Positions 36,829 through 45,402 of a stretch of 64,000 nucleotides of DNA are shown piece by piece. This DNA comes from Thermophagus sp052400625 (lineage in GTDB: Bacteria > Bacteroidota > Bacteroidia > Bacteroidales > Marinilabiliaceae), in NCBI GenBank assembly GCA_052400625.1, contig JBQTGH010000004.1. One strand, 5' to 3'. The position numbers and the translations under genes were made by a program. Each line of letters opens with the position of its first letter. The stretch's first letter is position 1. Under the pieces are notes generated by a model. It saw nothing but the letters and a program-made list of their open reading frames with translations, had not been told where the DNA came from and ran no database searches.

Positions 36829-37401
36829 TCAATTTCTTTTTATAGTAGAAGTTAAAATAAAAAACGATACATCTTCATTCAGTTCCTTGAACTGATAGGT
36901 TAATTTGCTACCCGTCTTTTTGGCAATATCAATAAGTCCCAGTCCGGCTCCCCCTTTATTTGAGATCTTGGACTCCAAAATCTGCTGTTTGTACAATGAA
37001 GATAATCCGGCCTTATCGAGACTGTTAATGTGTTCCAAGCTCTCTTTCAATCCTGGTATTTTGGAATTACGAATAACATTTCCGGTAATAATCTTGTAGC
37101 TATCCTCACCCTTACTCACCATAACAATTCCCCTCTTGTCATCTTCACCTTCCTCAGACAAACCGTCGGCATGTTTGCTGATATTCTGCAAGCACTCAAC
37201 CATAACGTTAAACACTTTTCGTTGAACCTGGTTAGACTCCTCACTTCGTGCCATATTTTTTTCGGTCAGTGAAGTAAAGGTTTTGGTAATTTCCTGCGTT
37301 ACCTCTCCTTCATAAACCAAATTAATTTCATTGGTTTTCATCGTTTTGTAGAGTTGATATGCAAACTCCAGAAAACGGTGACTTTCAAGTTCTTTGTTCA
37401 T
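36829..37401 (-). CDS. SiaB-family (DUF6272) protein kinase
   Basis: A 190-residue protein with a GHKL/HATPase-like fold. The N-box-like MVECLQNISKHADG (about 70-83) and a glycine-rich lid, GGAGLGLIDIAKK (about 154-166), match the SiaB family of serine/threonine kinases that phosphorylate SiaC. The start ATG lies 32 bp after the phosphatase gene and the stop 16 bp before the SiaC-like gene, a tight operon. It would act in the cytoplasm as the antagonist of the SpoIIE-type phosphatase. Confidence 0.85.
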   Translation of the reverse strand: MNKELESHRFLEFAYQLYKTMKTNEINLVYEGEVTQEITKTFTSLTEKNMARSEESNQVQRKVFNVMVECLQNISKHADGLSEEGEDDKRGIVMVSKGEDSYKIITGNVIRNSKIPGLKESLEHINSLDKAGLSSLYKQQILESKISNKGGAGLGLIDIAKKTGSKLTYQFKELNEDVSFFILTSTIKRN

Positions 37402-37433
37402 AACGTATGAAGTCTTTAAAGATGTAAATATAA

Positions 37434-40052
37434 TTACAATTCAATTCCTATCAATAAAACATCATCAACTTGTTTTTCATTTCCCATCCAATCGTAAAAA
37501 GTTTTTGGGAAATACCGGGAAAAATGAGCCATAGTAAATCCGGGATCCATCGTAAGCGCTTCCCGCATTCTTCTGGGCTGGAATTTTTTTCTATCGGGTC
37601 CACCTAACTGATCTGGCAAACCATCCGAAAAAATAAAAATTTTATCCCCTTCATTGTATTCGATCAAATGGTTTTCAAACTCTTTTTCTTTTCTCCGTGG
37701 CAAGGGAGCCCCTCCAATACCTTTTCGAGTTCCTTGATATTCCATTAATTCTCCGTCACGAAGTAAAAAAAGCGGTCGGTGTGCACCACAATAGTCAAGA
37801 ATTTTGTTCTTCGGTTCAATTTTGCAGAAGGCTATATCCATGCCATCTCTTCCGGTAGATCCTTCCTTGTCCTGTTTAAGAGTTCTTCTAACTTCCTGAT
37901 GCAAACGTTCCATAATCTGATTGGACGATAACGAAGGATCAGAACTAACAATATTATTGAGGAGGAAATATCCAATAAAAGAGAGCAACGCGCCTGGGAC
38001 GCCATGTCCGGTACAATCCACTGCCGCAACATAAAAGGTATCCTCCTTTTTAAGGAACCATGGGAAGTCGCCGCTAACCACATCTTTTGGTCTATAGAAA
38101 ATAAACGAACGCGGAAAATAGTCCTGCAAATAAGAAGAATCAGGAAGAAGAGAACTTTGAATCCGTTGGGCATAATTTATACTATCCGAGATCTTTTTAT
38201 TCTTCTCCTTAATTTCTGCCTCAATTTTCTTAAACTCCGTCATATCATGCGATACAAAGAGTACGGATTCTAGTTCGTCATCATCATTCAATTCAGGAAT
38301 TCCCTTAATCTCCATAATTCTTTCACCCTCTTGGGTAGATACCCTCACTTCAGAAATTATAGTTTCTTGCTTTTCTTTGATATTTGACAAGGTATCTTCA
38401 ATATAACTGACGAATCTGGAATCAATCGAGAGATCACCAACCCTCTTTTTAATAATATCAGAGGTGGGAATTCCGGCGAATCGTGCAACCGCTGGATTTA
38501 CATATACCAGTTTACCCATCATATTAACCCGCATAATCATATCCGGACTATTCTCCGAGAGACTTTGCATACGGGATTTCATTTGTTCTTCCTTTTCGGC
38601 TCTTTTACGCTCAGTAATATCCTGAGTGTTAAAAATTATTCCCCTAATAGCGGGGTCATGAAGTAGGTTTTTCCCCTTAGTTTCCAGGAATAATTTCTCT
38701 CCATTTTTTTTCAGGTAAGTATATTGGGCAATCTGTTCTCCACCTGGAGTTTCCAGAAGATACTGAAAAAGGTTATTAATGGTTCGATACCCTCTGGGGG
38801 TAAGCAAATTGGGATCCATTCCCGTCACTTCATCATCATCATCATCATACCCCAAAATTCTTTTCACGGAGGGGCTCTCGAATATTAATTCCTGCTTTTC
38901 ATTATATATGGAGATAAATTCAGAAGCATTTGTAAGAAGAGCTTCAAGCCGTTTTTGGGCATGAGCCACTTCCTGTACCTGAGCTTCCAACATTTGGTTG
39001 GATTTTTCGAGTTCCTCTTGGGTTTCGAGCATCTCCTGCGCATTTTGTCGAAGCTGCTCCTCGTTCTTTTGAAGTGTTTTCGTTAATTCTTGGGACTCTT
39101 TTAACAACTTTTGGGTACGTGCTGTAATCTTCAGGTTATAAATGGTTTGCCCAATAGATTCAGCCACTACTTCGGCATAGGCCAAATGCCGGTTCTCAAG
39201 ATGATCTTTTAAAAATGCAACTTCTACAACCCCCTGCAACTCTTCTTCCTGCAATAACGGGATTACCAAAAGTGCTTTGGGTTTCTGTTCGCCTACCAAT
39301 CCTGAAGTTATGGACCAATAATCATCCGGTATTTCAGTACGGTAAATCAACTGTTTTTCATAAGCAGCAGCCCCAACCAATCCATGTCCTATTTTAAATT
39401 CATCGTATTCGAACCGCCTACGATTATATGCATACATGGCATTGCGTTTTAGGACATTCTCTTCCAGAATATAAAATGCTCCCTGAATGGCTCCTAAATA
39501 TTCTATCAATGCTTTTAATACCTCAGGTCCCAGTTCTGTCAAATCGTGATGCATCCGCAACAGATCTGACATCATTTCTTTCCCTTTTGAAATATAATTC
39601 TCCTCGTCTTCACGCTGCCTGGCAACTCTGATGTTTTTCCCTATTTCACGTAAGAGGGAGGAGAGATGGTCGCTAGAAAGATCACCTCCCAGTTCTTCCT
39701 TTCCTTCTTTTAAATTATTTGCCAGCTCAACATTATGCTCTATACGTTTTTTTAAATCAAAGACTTCAAAACGGTATTTACTGGTCTTCTCATTGATATA
39801 ATTTCTGACAAATACAAAGGAAAAAGGTATGGCAATAATCAAAAAATCAACAAACCAAACCAACCACCATGTATGAAGCGATACAATATTTGCAAAACTT
39901 AATACACTTTTTTCTATAGAGAGAAATCCACTCCATGCCATAAAAAGGAACAGAAAGATAAAGATCAGCAAATAAAACCGTTCTTTTACAGACAGTACAC
40001 CTGTATAGAACAACTTTCTTACTTTCTTGTATGATTTCTCATATATACTCAT
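37434..40052 (-). CDS. Membrane GAF-PAS-PAS SpoIIE/PP2C-type phosphatase (SiaA-like role)
   Basis: The 872 residues hold two membrane helices (about 26-46 and 62-84), a coiled region, a GAF domain (about 165-310, with FKIGHGLVGAA), a long coiled coil (315-375), two PAS domains (about 378-500 and 505-625) and a C-terminal PP2C/SpoIIE phosphatase (about 665-872). Metal-site motifs are visible as DVVSGDF, VAAVDCTGHGVPGA, GMDIAFC and FIFSDGLPDQ. It probably dephosphorylates the SiaC-like protein in response to a cytoplasmic or redox/ligand cue sensed by GAF or PAS. In Pseudomonas the corresponding SiaA has a periplasmic sensor and HAMP; here the input is GAF/PAS. The GAF segment resembles those in two neighbouring proteins, pointing to a shared signal. 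Confidence 0.88.
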   Translation of the reverse strand: MSIYEKSYKKVRKLFYTGVLSVKERFYLLIFIFLFLFMAWSGFLSIEKSVLSFANIVSLHTWWLVWFVDFLIIAIPFSFVFVRNYINEKTSKYRFEVFDLKKRIEHNVELANNLKEGKEELGGDLSSDHLSSLLREIGKNIRVARQREDEENYISKGKEMMSDLLRMHHDLTELGPEVLKALIEYLGAIQGAFYILEENVLKRNAMYAYNRRRFEYDEFKIGHGLVGAAAYEKQLIYRTEIPDDYWSITSGLVGEQKPKALLVIPLLQEEELQGVVEVAFLKDHLENRHLAYAEVVAESIGQTIYNLKITARTQKLLKESQELTKTLQKNEEQLRQNAQEMLETQEELEKSNQMLEAQVQEVAHAQKRLEALLTNASEFISIYNEKQELIFESPSVKRILGYDDDDDEVTGMDPNLLTPRGYRTINNLFQYLLETPGGEQIAQYTYLKKNGEKLFLETKGKNLLHDPAIRGIIFNTQDITERKRAEKEEQMKSRMQSLSENSPDMIMRVNMMGKLVYVNPAVARFAGIPTSDIIKKRVGDLSIDSRFVSYIEDTLSNIKEKQETIISEVRVSTQEGERIMEIKGIPELNDDDELESVLFVSHDMTEFKKIEAEIKEKNKKISDSINYAQRIQSSLLPDSSYLQDYFPRSFIFYRPKDVVSGDFPWFLKKEDTFYVAAVDCTGHGVPGALLSFIGYFLLNNIVSSDPSLSSNQIMERLHQEVRRTLKQDKEGSTGRDGMDIAFCKIEPKNKILDYCGAHRPLFLLRDGELMEYQGTRKGIGGAPLPRRKEKEFENHLIEYNEGDKIFIFSDGLPDQLGGPDRKKFQPRRMREALTMDPGFTMAHFSRYFPKTFYDWMGNEKQVDDVLLIGIEL

Positions 40053-40133
40053 TTCACTCTATATCTTCATTTAAAGGTTAGCCATTCCAGTAATGGAAGG
40101 CGTTCTTCTCCAGTATAGTCACATTCCCCAATA

Positions 40134-40907
40134 TCATAGGATGTCATGCTCAACCAACTTCTCCATGGTTTCAGGCCATAGGTGCTCAGCATCCGAGGCT
40201 TTAAAACTCATAACCTCGATAAGACCGGTACATTCATTCTCTTTAATTATCGGCAACAAGTATAAATAGTAACTTTTACTTTCTCCCAAGGCTGTTTCAA
40301 CCGGACAATATTCGGGCGGTATTTCTTCTACAACGGTCGGTTTTCTGTCCGTGATAGCCTGACCATGAAGGCCTTCTCCTTCAAAAAAGGGTTTGGGTTC
40401 AAAATCATCTGGCAGCCCGAAAGTTTTTTCTACGATAAAAGGGCCTTCGGGTTTATCTTTTTTATACCAAATAATGGCCATGCCATGAAATAACTCGGCA
40501 AGCAGAAACAAAAAATGGTGGTAATTAGTTCGGATTTCCGGATCTTGGATTAATTTCTGCACCACTTTATCACGATAGGATGCAAAACGCATCTTATCAT
40601 TTTGTCTTTTTTCATATTCAACGATGGTATTGGTCAATTCCTGAATTTTTCGATTGCTTTTATATCGGGTATTAATTAACTCCTCCTTGTATTTTTTAAT
40701 ACGGAAAAGCAAAAACTGGTTATTTTTATCACTAATGTAGAAGGCAATCAGAAAAAATAAAAATGCAAGTGCCTCAACCAAATAAAAAGTGGTGCCCGGA
40801 TATTGTCTGAGAAAAATATTTTTGAGCAAGGATAAAGCAAATGCAATTCCACCGATAAGGAATAACCATTTTTGAAAACTTTGATTATGAAAAAGATACC
40901 TGCTCAT
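40134..40907 (-). CDS. Membrane-anchored GAF-domain protein
   Basis: A 257-residue protein with two N-terminal helices (about 14-32 and 41-59), a coiled coil (about 63-115) and a C-terminal GAF-like domain (about 130-250, with FFEGEGLHGQAITDRKPTVVEEIP). It has no output domain. The GAF core resembles those of the phosphatase encoded 81 bp downstream and of the 628-residue sensor at 43.3-45.2 kb, so it may be an auxiliary ligand sensor or a dimer partner. The family function is unassigned. Confidence 0.75.
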   Translation of the reverse strand: MSRYLFHNQSFQKWLFLIGGIAFALSLLKNIFLRQYPGTTFYLVEALAFLFFLIAFYISDKNNQFLLFRIKKYKEELINTRYKSNRKIQELTNTIVEYEKRQNDKMRFASYRDKVVQKLIQDPEIRTNYHHFLFLLAELFHGMAIIWYKKDKPEGPFIVEKTFGLPDDFEPKPFFEGEGLHGQAITDRKPTVVEEIPPEYCPVETALGESKSYYLYLLPIIKENECTGLIEVMSFKASDAEHLWPETMEKLVEHDIL

Positions 40908-40929
40908 ATTTTTGATCTTTACATATAGA

Positions 40930-41508
40930 TTAACCCTTCAATCGGTTCAAGAGGGATACAATTTCCTCAGGTTTAAGAACCTGATTGGGCGAAAACAATT
41001 TCAAAGCGGAACGGGGCATTGTATCTACTTCACAGGTAGAAGGATCCTGAACAATGGTGTATCCCTTTTTTTCATGAATACATTTCATCCCTTTAGCCCC
41101 ATCCTTATTAGCACCTGTAAGGATTATCCCCAAAGTTTTTTCTCTGAAAGCATAAGCTGCAGAGGAAAACGCATAATCAATAGACGGTCTGCTATGATTA
41201 TTCACCTCTTCTGTTGACAATGAAATGGTACTGTCAAATTCCACAAACAAGTGATAATTCGAAGGGGCTAACATAGCCACACCGGACTGTAATTTATCTT
41301 TATCGTAGGGTTCAACCACCGGGATGTTCGATTTCATATTCAACCCTTCCACCAGTCCGGAACGCACATGTTTCAGCCGATGAAGACACAATACTATTGG
41401 ATAGGGGAACGCAGGATCCAATTGAGACAGCATTCTGGATACAACTGAAAAACTTCCTGCCGAACCGCCTATAACAACTACTTTAAATTTCTGATCCGGT
41501 ATTTCCAT
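40930..41508 (-). CDS. Receiver-less CheB-type methylesterase
   Basis: About 192 residues consisting of a CheB catalytic domain only. The triad is present: Ser in VVIGGSAGS, His in LCLHRLKH and Asp in LTGANKDGAKGM. Without a receiver domain it cannot be switched by CheA phosphorylation in the usual way, so it may be constitutive or act on other targets. The open frame extends to a TTG at 41631 overlapping the previous gene's stop; I prefer ATG 41508 (MEIPDQKFKVVV) because the catalytic fold begins there. Stand-alone CheB/CheR sets of this kind often belong to alternative-function chemosensory systems. Confidence 0.82.
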   Translation of the reverse strand: MEIPDQKFKVVVIGGSAGSFSVVSRMLSQLDPAFPYPIVLCLHRLKHVRSGLVEGLNMKSNIPVVEPYDKDKLQSGVAMLAPSNYHLFVEFDSTISLSTEEVNNHSRPSIDYAFSSAAYAFREKTLGIILTGANKDGAKGMKCIHEKKGYTIVQDPSTCEVDTMPRSALKLFSPNQVLKPEEIVSLLNRLKG

Positions 41509-41627
41509 CCAATTGCTTAATAGTATTCTTAAATCACTTCTAATTCTGTTTATTCTGCCTTCCCCTTGAAAAATGTGTTCAGTCAAGTGGAGCCAATCTC
41601 TGCAAAATGAAAGAGGATAATAAAGTC

Positions 41628-42437
41628 TCAAATTTTCCTAAAAATACTCTCTTTTTGATTGAGGACTTTTACCTGATTTCTAAAAGGGTCCGGAACATTC
41701 TCCCTTACCCCGAGCGCAATAACCCCGCCAGGTTTCAGATTCTTTAATACACCCTCAAAAATCTCTTCCTTCTTTCGAGCTGTATAATTAATCCCTGAAT
41801 TACGAAACAAGATCAAATCAAATTGTTCATTATTCTCTTTTTCTCCTAAAGCCTCACTTCTATACCGACATCCCTTCAAAAGATCTTTGCTAAATAATTT
41901 TCTCCCATCTCTATCAATAAAATAATTCTCAAATAGTGTATTCTCTTCCAGTCGACGATAATTACAAAGGTTAATATCCAATTTTTTAAGATCTAGCATC
42001 CCTTGAGAAATTTCTTGACACTTTTCCTTTGAGGGATGTTGACACAATACGTCCACCGAATCGATTAATCCTTCCTCTTTGAGCAGGACCAATAACGAAA
42101 ACACCTCTTCTCCAGAAGAAGCATCCGGAAACCAAACGGACCAGTTCTCCTCCTTAAACAACGGGAAAATATCCTGCCTTAAAACTCTCCAGAAACCAGG
42201 GTCTCTAAACATTTCAGTAACATTCACTGCCATGTGATAATTAATCTTTTCCCTGAAATTTTCATCCTTCAAGAGCTCACTCAATTGATTCAGTTTGCGA
42301 ACTCTTAGTTCGGAAAAGACATGCCCGAGTCTCCTTTTGAGAAATGAAAAGGAATGTCCAGTATAATCTAAACTTTCATACCGGGCCATCTCGCTGGTAA
42401 CACTCTTTATTTCTTTAATACTAAAAGTAAAACCCAT
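41628..42437 (-). CDS. Degenerate CheR-like protein
   Basis: 269 residues from ATG 42437, 16 bp after the stop of the canonical cheR; an earlier ATG at 42509 would overlap that gene by 56 bp. The N-terminal CheR helical domain is recognisable (FTFSIKEIKSVTSEMARYES) and NVTEMFRDPGFWRVLR matches NTTEFFRD of true CheR. In the SAM-binding domain WHAGCSTGQE has become WFPDASSGEE, the ATDIS motif has become LCQHPS, and the FCRNVLIYF motif has become LFRNSGINY. Methyl transfer is therefore doubtful. It may be a regulatory pseudo-enzyme. Confidence 0.75.
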   Translation of the reverse strand: MGFTFSIKEIKSVTSEMARYESLDYTGHSFSFLKRRLGHVFSELRVRKLNQLSELLKDENFREKINYHMAVNVTEMFRDPGFWRVLRQDIFPLFKEENWSVWFPDASSGEEVFSLLVLLKEEGLIDSVDVLCQHPSKEKCQEISQGMLDLKKLDINLCNYRRLEENTLFENYFIDRDGRKLFSKDLLKGCRYRSEALGEKENNEQFDLILFRNSGINYTARKKEEIFEGVLKNLKPGGVIALGVRENVPDPFRNQVKVLNQKESIFRKI

Positions 42438-42453
42438 GTTCAAAAAATTGTGA

Positions 42454-43284
42454 TCAGCATCTGAAATGAAAGAGATTGTTTTTTTTATAAACAGGTCCCA
42501 TTCTTTCAAATTTGGTCTTAAAAAAGCCGCTCAGGCCTTCGTGTGCACCTAATATTAGTGTTCCTTTCGAAAAAAGAACATCAAAAAATCGTTGAACAAT
42601 TCGCGACTGTAATCTGGCGTTAAAATAAATCAGCACATTCCTGCAAAAAACAATATCCATTTTATTAAAAAACGGCAAATCATGTTTTACCAGATCGTGT
42701 CGCATAAACCTAATATTGCCCTTCAAAAAGTCTTTTACTGAAATAATATCAGCTCTTGCATCTACATCAAAATATTTAAAAAATATCTGTTCACCCCTTT
42801 TTTGATCTTTAAATACCTCAGTAAAACTATCAATACAGCCTCTTTCGATCTGATGGTGATAAATCCCTTTCTTTGCAATATCCAATGCATTTTGACTAAT
42901 ATCCGTTGCATAGATTCTAGCCTTATCCAATAATCCCAATTCGCCGAGCAAAATCATCAAAGAGTAAACCTCCTGACCCGTCGAACAACCTGCGTGCCAA
43001 ATATTTACAACTCCATTATTCTGATAGGTCAATAAATGCTTATTAAGCAAAAATCGCCATAATTCAGGATCCCGAAAGAATTCAGTTGTATTAACAGTAA
43101 TGGCTTCCACCACTTCCTCCAGGAAACGTTTATCGGTAAGGGTTCGAGCTTCCAGTTCTTGGATGGTTAGTTTATGATCTTGCATTACTTTCTGAATTCT
43201 CCGGTTAATAGAGTTATCAGAATATTCAGAAAAATCATAGGGTGTATGCTCTTTGAGCACCTGAAGATAATCTTTATAAGTCAT
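42454..43284 (-). CDS. cheR: CheR-type protein-glutamate methyltransferase (second copy)
   Basis: A 276-residue SAM-dependent methyltransferase with complete CheR motifs: NTTEFFRDPELWRFL, the SAM-binding WHAGCSTGQEVYSL, ATDISQNAL, and FCRNVLIYF (the Asn-Val-Leu-Ile-Tyr core), ending GLSGFFKTKF. It lies 30 bp after the GAF/PAS sensor gene and precedes the degenerate paralogue. It might methylate the MCP encoded 11 kb upstream, or the cytoplasmic region of a neighbouring sensor. Confidence 0.9.
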   Translation of the reverse strand: MTYKDYLQVLKEHTPYDFSEYSDNSINRRIQKVMQDHKLTIQELEARTLTDKRFLEEVVEAITVNTTEFFRDPELWRFLLNKHLLTYQNNGVVNIWHAGCSTGQEVYSLMILLGELGLLDKARIYATDISQNALDIAKKGIYHHQIERGCIDSFTEVFKDQKRGEQIFFKYFDVDARADIISVKDFLKGNIRFMRHDLVKHDLPFFNKMDIVFCRNVLIYFNARLQSRIVQRFFDVLFSKGTLILGAHEGLSGFFKTKFERMGPVYKKNNLFHFRC

Positions 43285-43314
43285 TATTCAGCATTGATCC
43301 AACTCACTACTCAA

Positions 43315-45201
43315 TTAAAACAGCTCTACCTCAACATTTTGAATAAATGCGGTATAGGAATGATCATCCCCCACCTCGGCTTCAGACAAGAGAAATAGTA
43401 CTGGCACTTCCTCTCCATATTTATTCAGAATGGGGGCTTCTATCCGCTGTCCAATCACCTTGCTTTCCTTGGGATTAACAAATGCAGAAACAAACGGGTC
43501 GTTACGGGCAGTATTCTTTGAAAAGAGCTTGGAAACATGCTGCCCCAACACTTCATCACGAGTATAGCCCCATAATTTTTCCGCGGCAGCATTAAAAAAC
43601 TCCAGAATTCCATCCTTATTCGTGGTTATAATGGCATCCAGTGCTCCTTCAAGTGTTTTCTCATTTCTTATTTTTACGGCTTCAATTTCTTTAAAATGCT
43701 CTTTCACTTCATTTCTGGCTTCTTCCAACATGACTCCCAACTCTTCTTTGGACCGTTTAAGCGCTTCTTCCATCTGAACCTGCTCAGTAACATCATTTTC
43801 AAGACTGAGTATTTTCATTATTTCACCGTCATTATCCACCACTGGCGAATAGGTAGTAAGCAAATAAATTTCTTCTCCAAGCTTGGTTCTACGACGCACT
43901 CTGCCTCTGAAATTCTGTCCTTTCTGCAACTGCAATAATATTTTATCAAGTTCTGCAACGTCTTCTTTAAAAAAGAAAATCCTCAGATTTTGACCTTCAA
44001 TTTCTTCAGGACGATATTTAAAAGTATTGAGAAAGTTATGGTTGACAGAAATGAGCGTTCCATCAGTTTCGAATTCACAACTAATAGCCGCATGATCAAT
44101 AGCATCTAGTATTCCCTGCATTTCAACTTCCCTACGTTCACTCTCCTCCTGAGTGGCGGTCATTTCTTCCAAGTTTTGCCGCAATTCTTCTTCCTGCTGA
44201 GCCATTTTTTCAGCCTGAATTTGCGTTTCCCTTAAAAGCTTGGAAGTCTTAATATTGGTTTTTACAGTAGAAATAGTAACGGCAATACTTTCTCCGAGTT
44301 TTTCAACAAATTCCACTTCAAAGGGTTGAAAAGGACGGAACGAAGCCAGTTCAATAACCCCGTAAATTTCTTCGTTGGCTTTCAAAGGAACAATAAGGAT
44401 GGCCCCAGGCGTGGCCTCTCCTAGTCCTGATGTAATGTTGACATATCCATTCGGGACATCCGTCATATAAATAGTTTCCTTCTCTAACGCACAGCGTCCC
44501 ACCAATCCTTCTCCCCATTTAATTATTTTATCTGCAAACTTTCTTCTGTCGTAGGCGACGCAAGCCGTCATTTCAAAAAACTTCTCACCCTCTTCATCTG
44601 TCTCTGGTTGATTCAATAAGAAAAAACCGCCCTGATTAATTTTCATATAATTAACCAGATAGTGTATAATATTATAAGAAAGATCCTCTAAATTGTCGTT
44701 ATTTTTCCTCAGTAGTTCGGCAAACTGAGCCAATCCCTGAGTAACCCAGGTACGTTGTTCTTCTTCCAATCGTCTTTGCTCCTGATCCTTTTTACTCTGG
44801 ATCATAAACTCCCTTAATTTAATAAGAGCTTTGGTCAGCGCATCGTGTTTGTGGTTGTTGGGAATAATTTCGTCCAACTTCCCCTGACGCAGATTATCAA
44901 TAAAACCTAGAACCATTCTGGTTTTATTGGCTTCTTTTTTTATTCTTTTATGTTGTTTCCGAAGCGCTTTGACAAAAACATTGGATACACGATACCCCAA
45001 AATCGCAAAAATGGCAGGGAAAAGCAGAACAATCCACATCCCAGGCACAAAATACATTAGGTGCCACAATCCATCTCCCGACTGCTTAATTGGACCGGCA
45101 TCCAAACTCAATAAAATTATTAGCACGGCCAGAATTAACCCAAAGGCAAATCCTCTGAGAGAATACTTCGATAATATGTTTCGATAATCCGTTTTCTTCA
45201 T
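43315..45201 (-). CDS. Membrane GAF-PAS-PAS sensor without output domain
   Basis: The 628 residues hold two membrane helices (about 17-35 and 48-70), a HAMP-like linker, a GAF domain (about 150-310, with IKWGEGLVGRCAL), a coiled coil (315-360), and two PAS domains (about 362-485 and 510-628, with VNHNFLNTFKYRPEEIEGQN and FFNAAAEKLWGYTRDEVLGQ). No kinase, phosphatase or cyclase domain follows, so it must act by protein contact. It closely resembles the sensory half of the PP2C phosphatase at 37.4-40.1 kb. It heads the second half of the cluster, behind its own promoter, and precedes cheR by 30 bp. Confidence 0.82.
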   Translation of the reverse strand: MKKTDYRNILSKYSLRGFAFGLILAVLIILLSLDAGPIKQSGDGLWHLMYFVPGMWIVLLFPAIFAILGYRVSNVFVKALRKQHKRIKKEANKTRMVLGFIDNLRQGKLDEIIPNNHKHDALTKALIKLREFMIQSKKDQEQRRLEEEQRTWVTQGLAQFAELLRKNNDNLEDLSYNIIHYLVNYMKINQGGFFLLNQPETDEEGEKFFEMTACVAYDRRKFADKIIKWGEGLVGRCALEKETIYMTDVPNGYVNITSGLGEATPGAILIVPLKANEEIYGVIELASFRPFQPFEVEFVEKLGESIAVTISTVKTNIKTSKLLRETQIQAEKMAQQEEELRQNLEEMTATQEESERREVEMQGILDAIDHAAISCEFETDGTLISVNHNFLNTFKYRPEEIEGQNLRIFFFKEDVAELDKILLQLQKGQNFRGRVRRRTKLGEEIYLLTTYSPVVDNDGEIMKILSLENDVTEQVQMEEALKRSKEELGVMLEEARNEVKEHFKEIEAVKIRNEKTLEGALDAIITTNKDGILEFFNAAAEKLWGYTRDEVLGQHVSKLFSKNTARNDPFVSAFVNPKESKVIGQRIEAPILNKYGEEVPVLFLLSEAEVGDDHSYTAFIQNVEVELF

Positions 45202-45367
45202 GTTGTCAATCCTTTGACATCTAAAACATTTAATAAGCCGACTACTCAGGTCAACCTTCCTGATCCCTCCAATTATCCTTTCTTTATCAGGCCAAACAAC
45301 TTTGATTATATTCGGTTATAAACGAATAATCAGGAAAAAGGTTATATTGTCCGGACAGCCAATGGTG

Positions 45368-45401
45368 CAAAATTATGAATAGTTATAGCACCATAATGCA
45401 A
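45368..45401 (-). promoter_or_regulatory. Internal promoter in front of the GAF/PAS-cheR-sia operon
   Basis: On the minus strand TTG (45399-45401), a 23-bp spacer and TAATTTTG (45368-45375) fit the Bacteroidota promoter. It starts immediately after the cheB stop and lies about 165 bp before the next ATG, so the downstream half can be expressed separately. Confidence 0.5.
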
Positions 45402-45402
45402 A

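Noticed and set aside
41509..41631. TTG-initiated extension of the receiver-less CheB
   Set aside because: The 41 extra residues do not match CheB and the start codon is TTG; kept as an open alternative only because it overlaps the previous stop by 4 bp.
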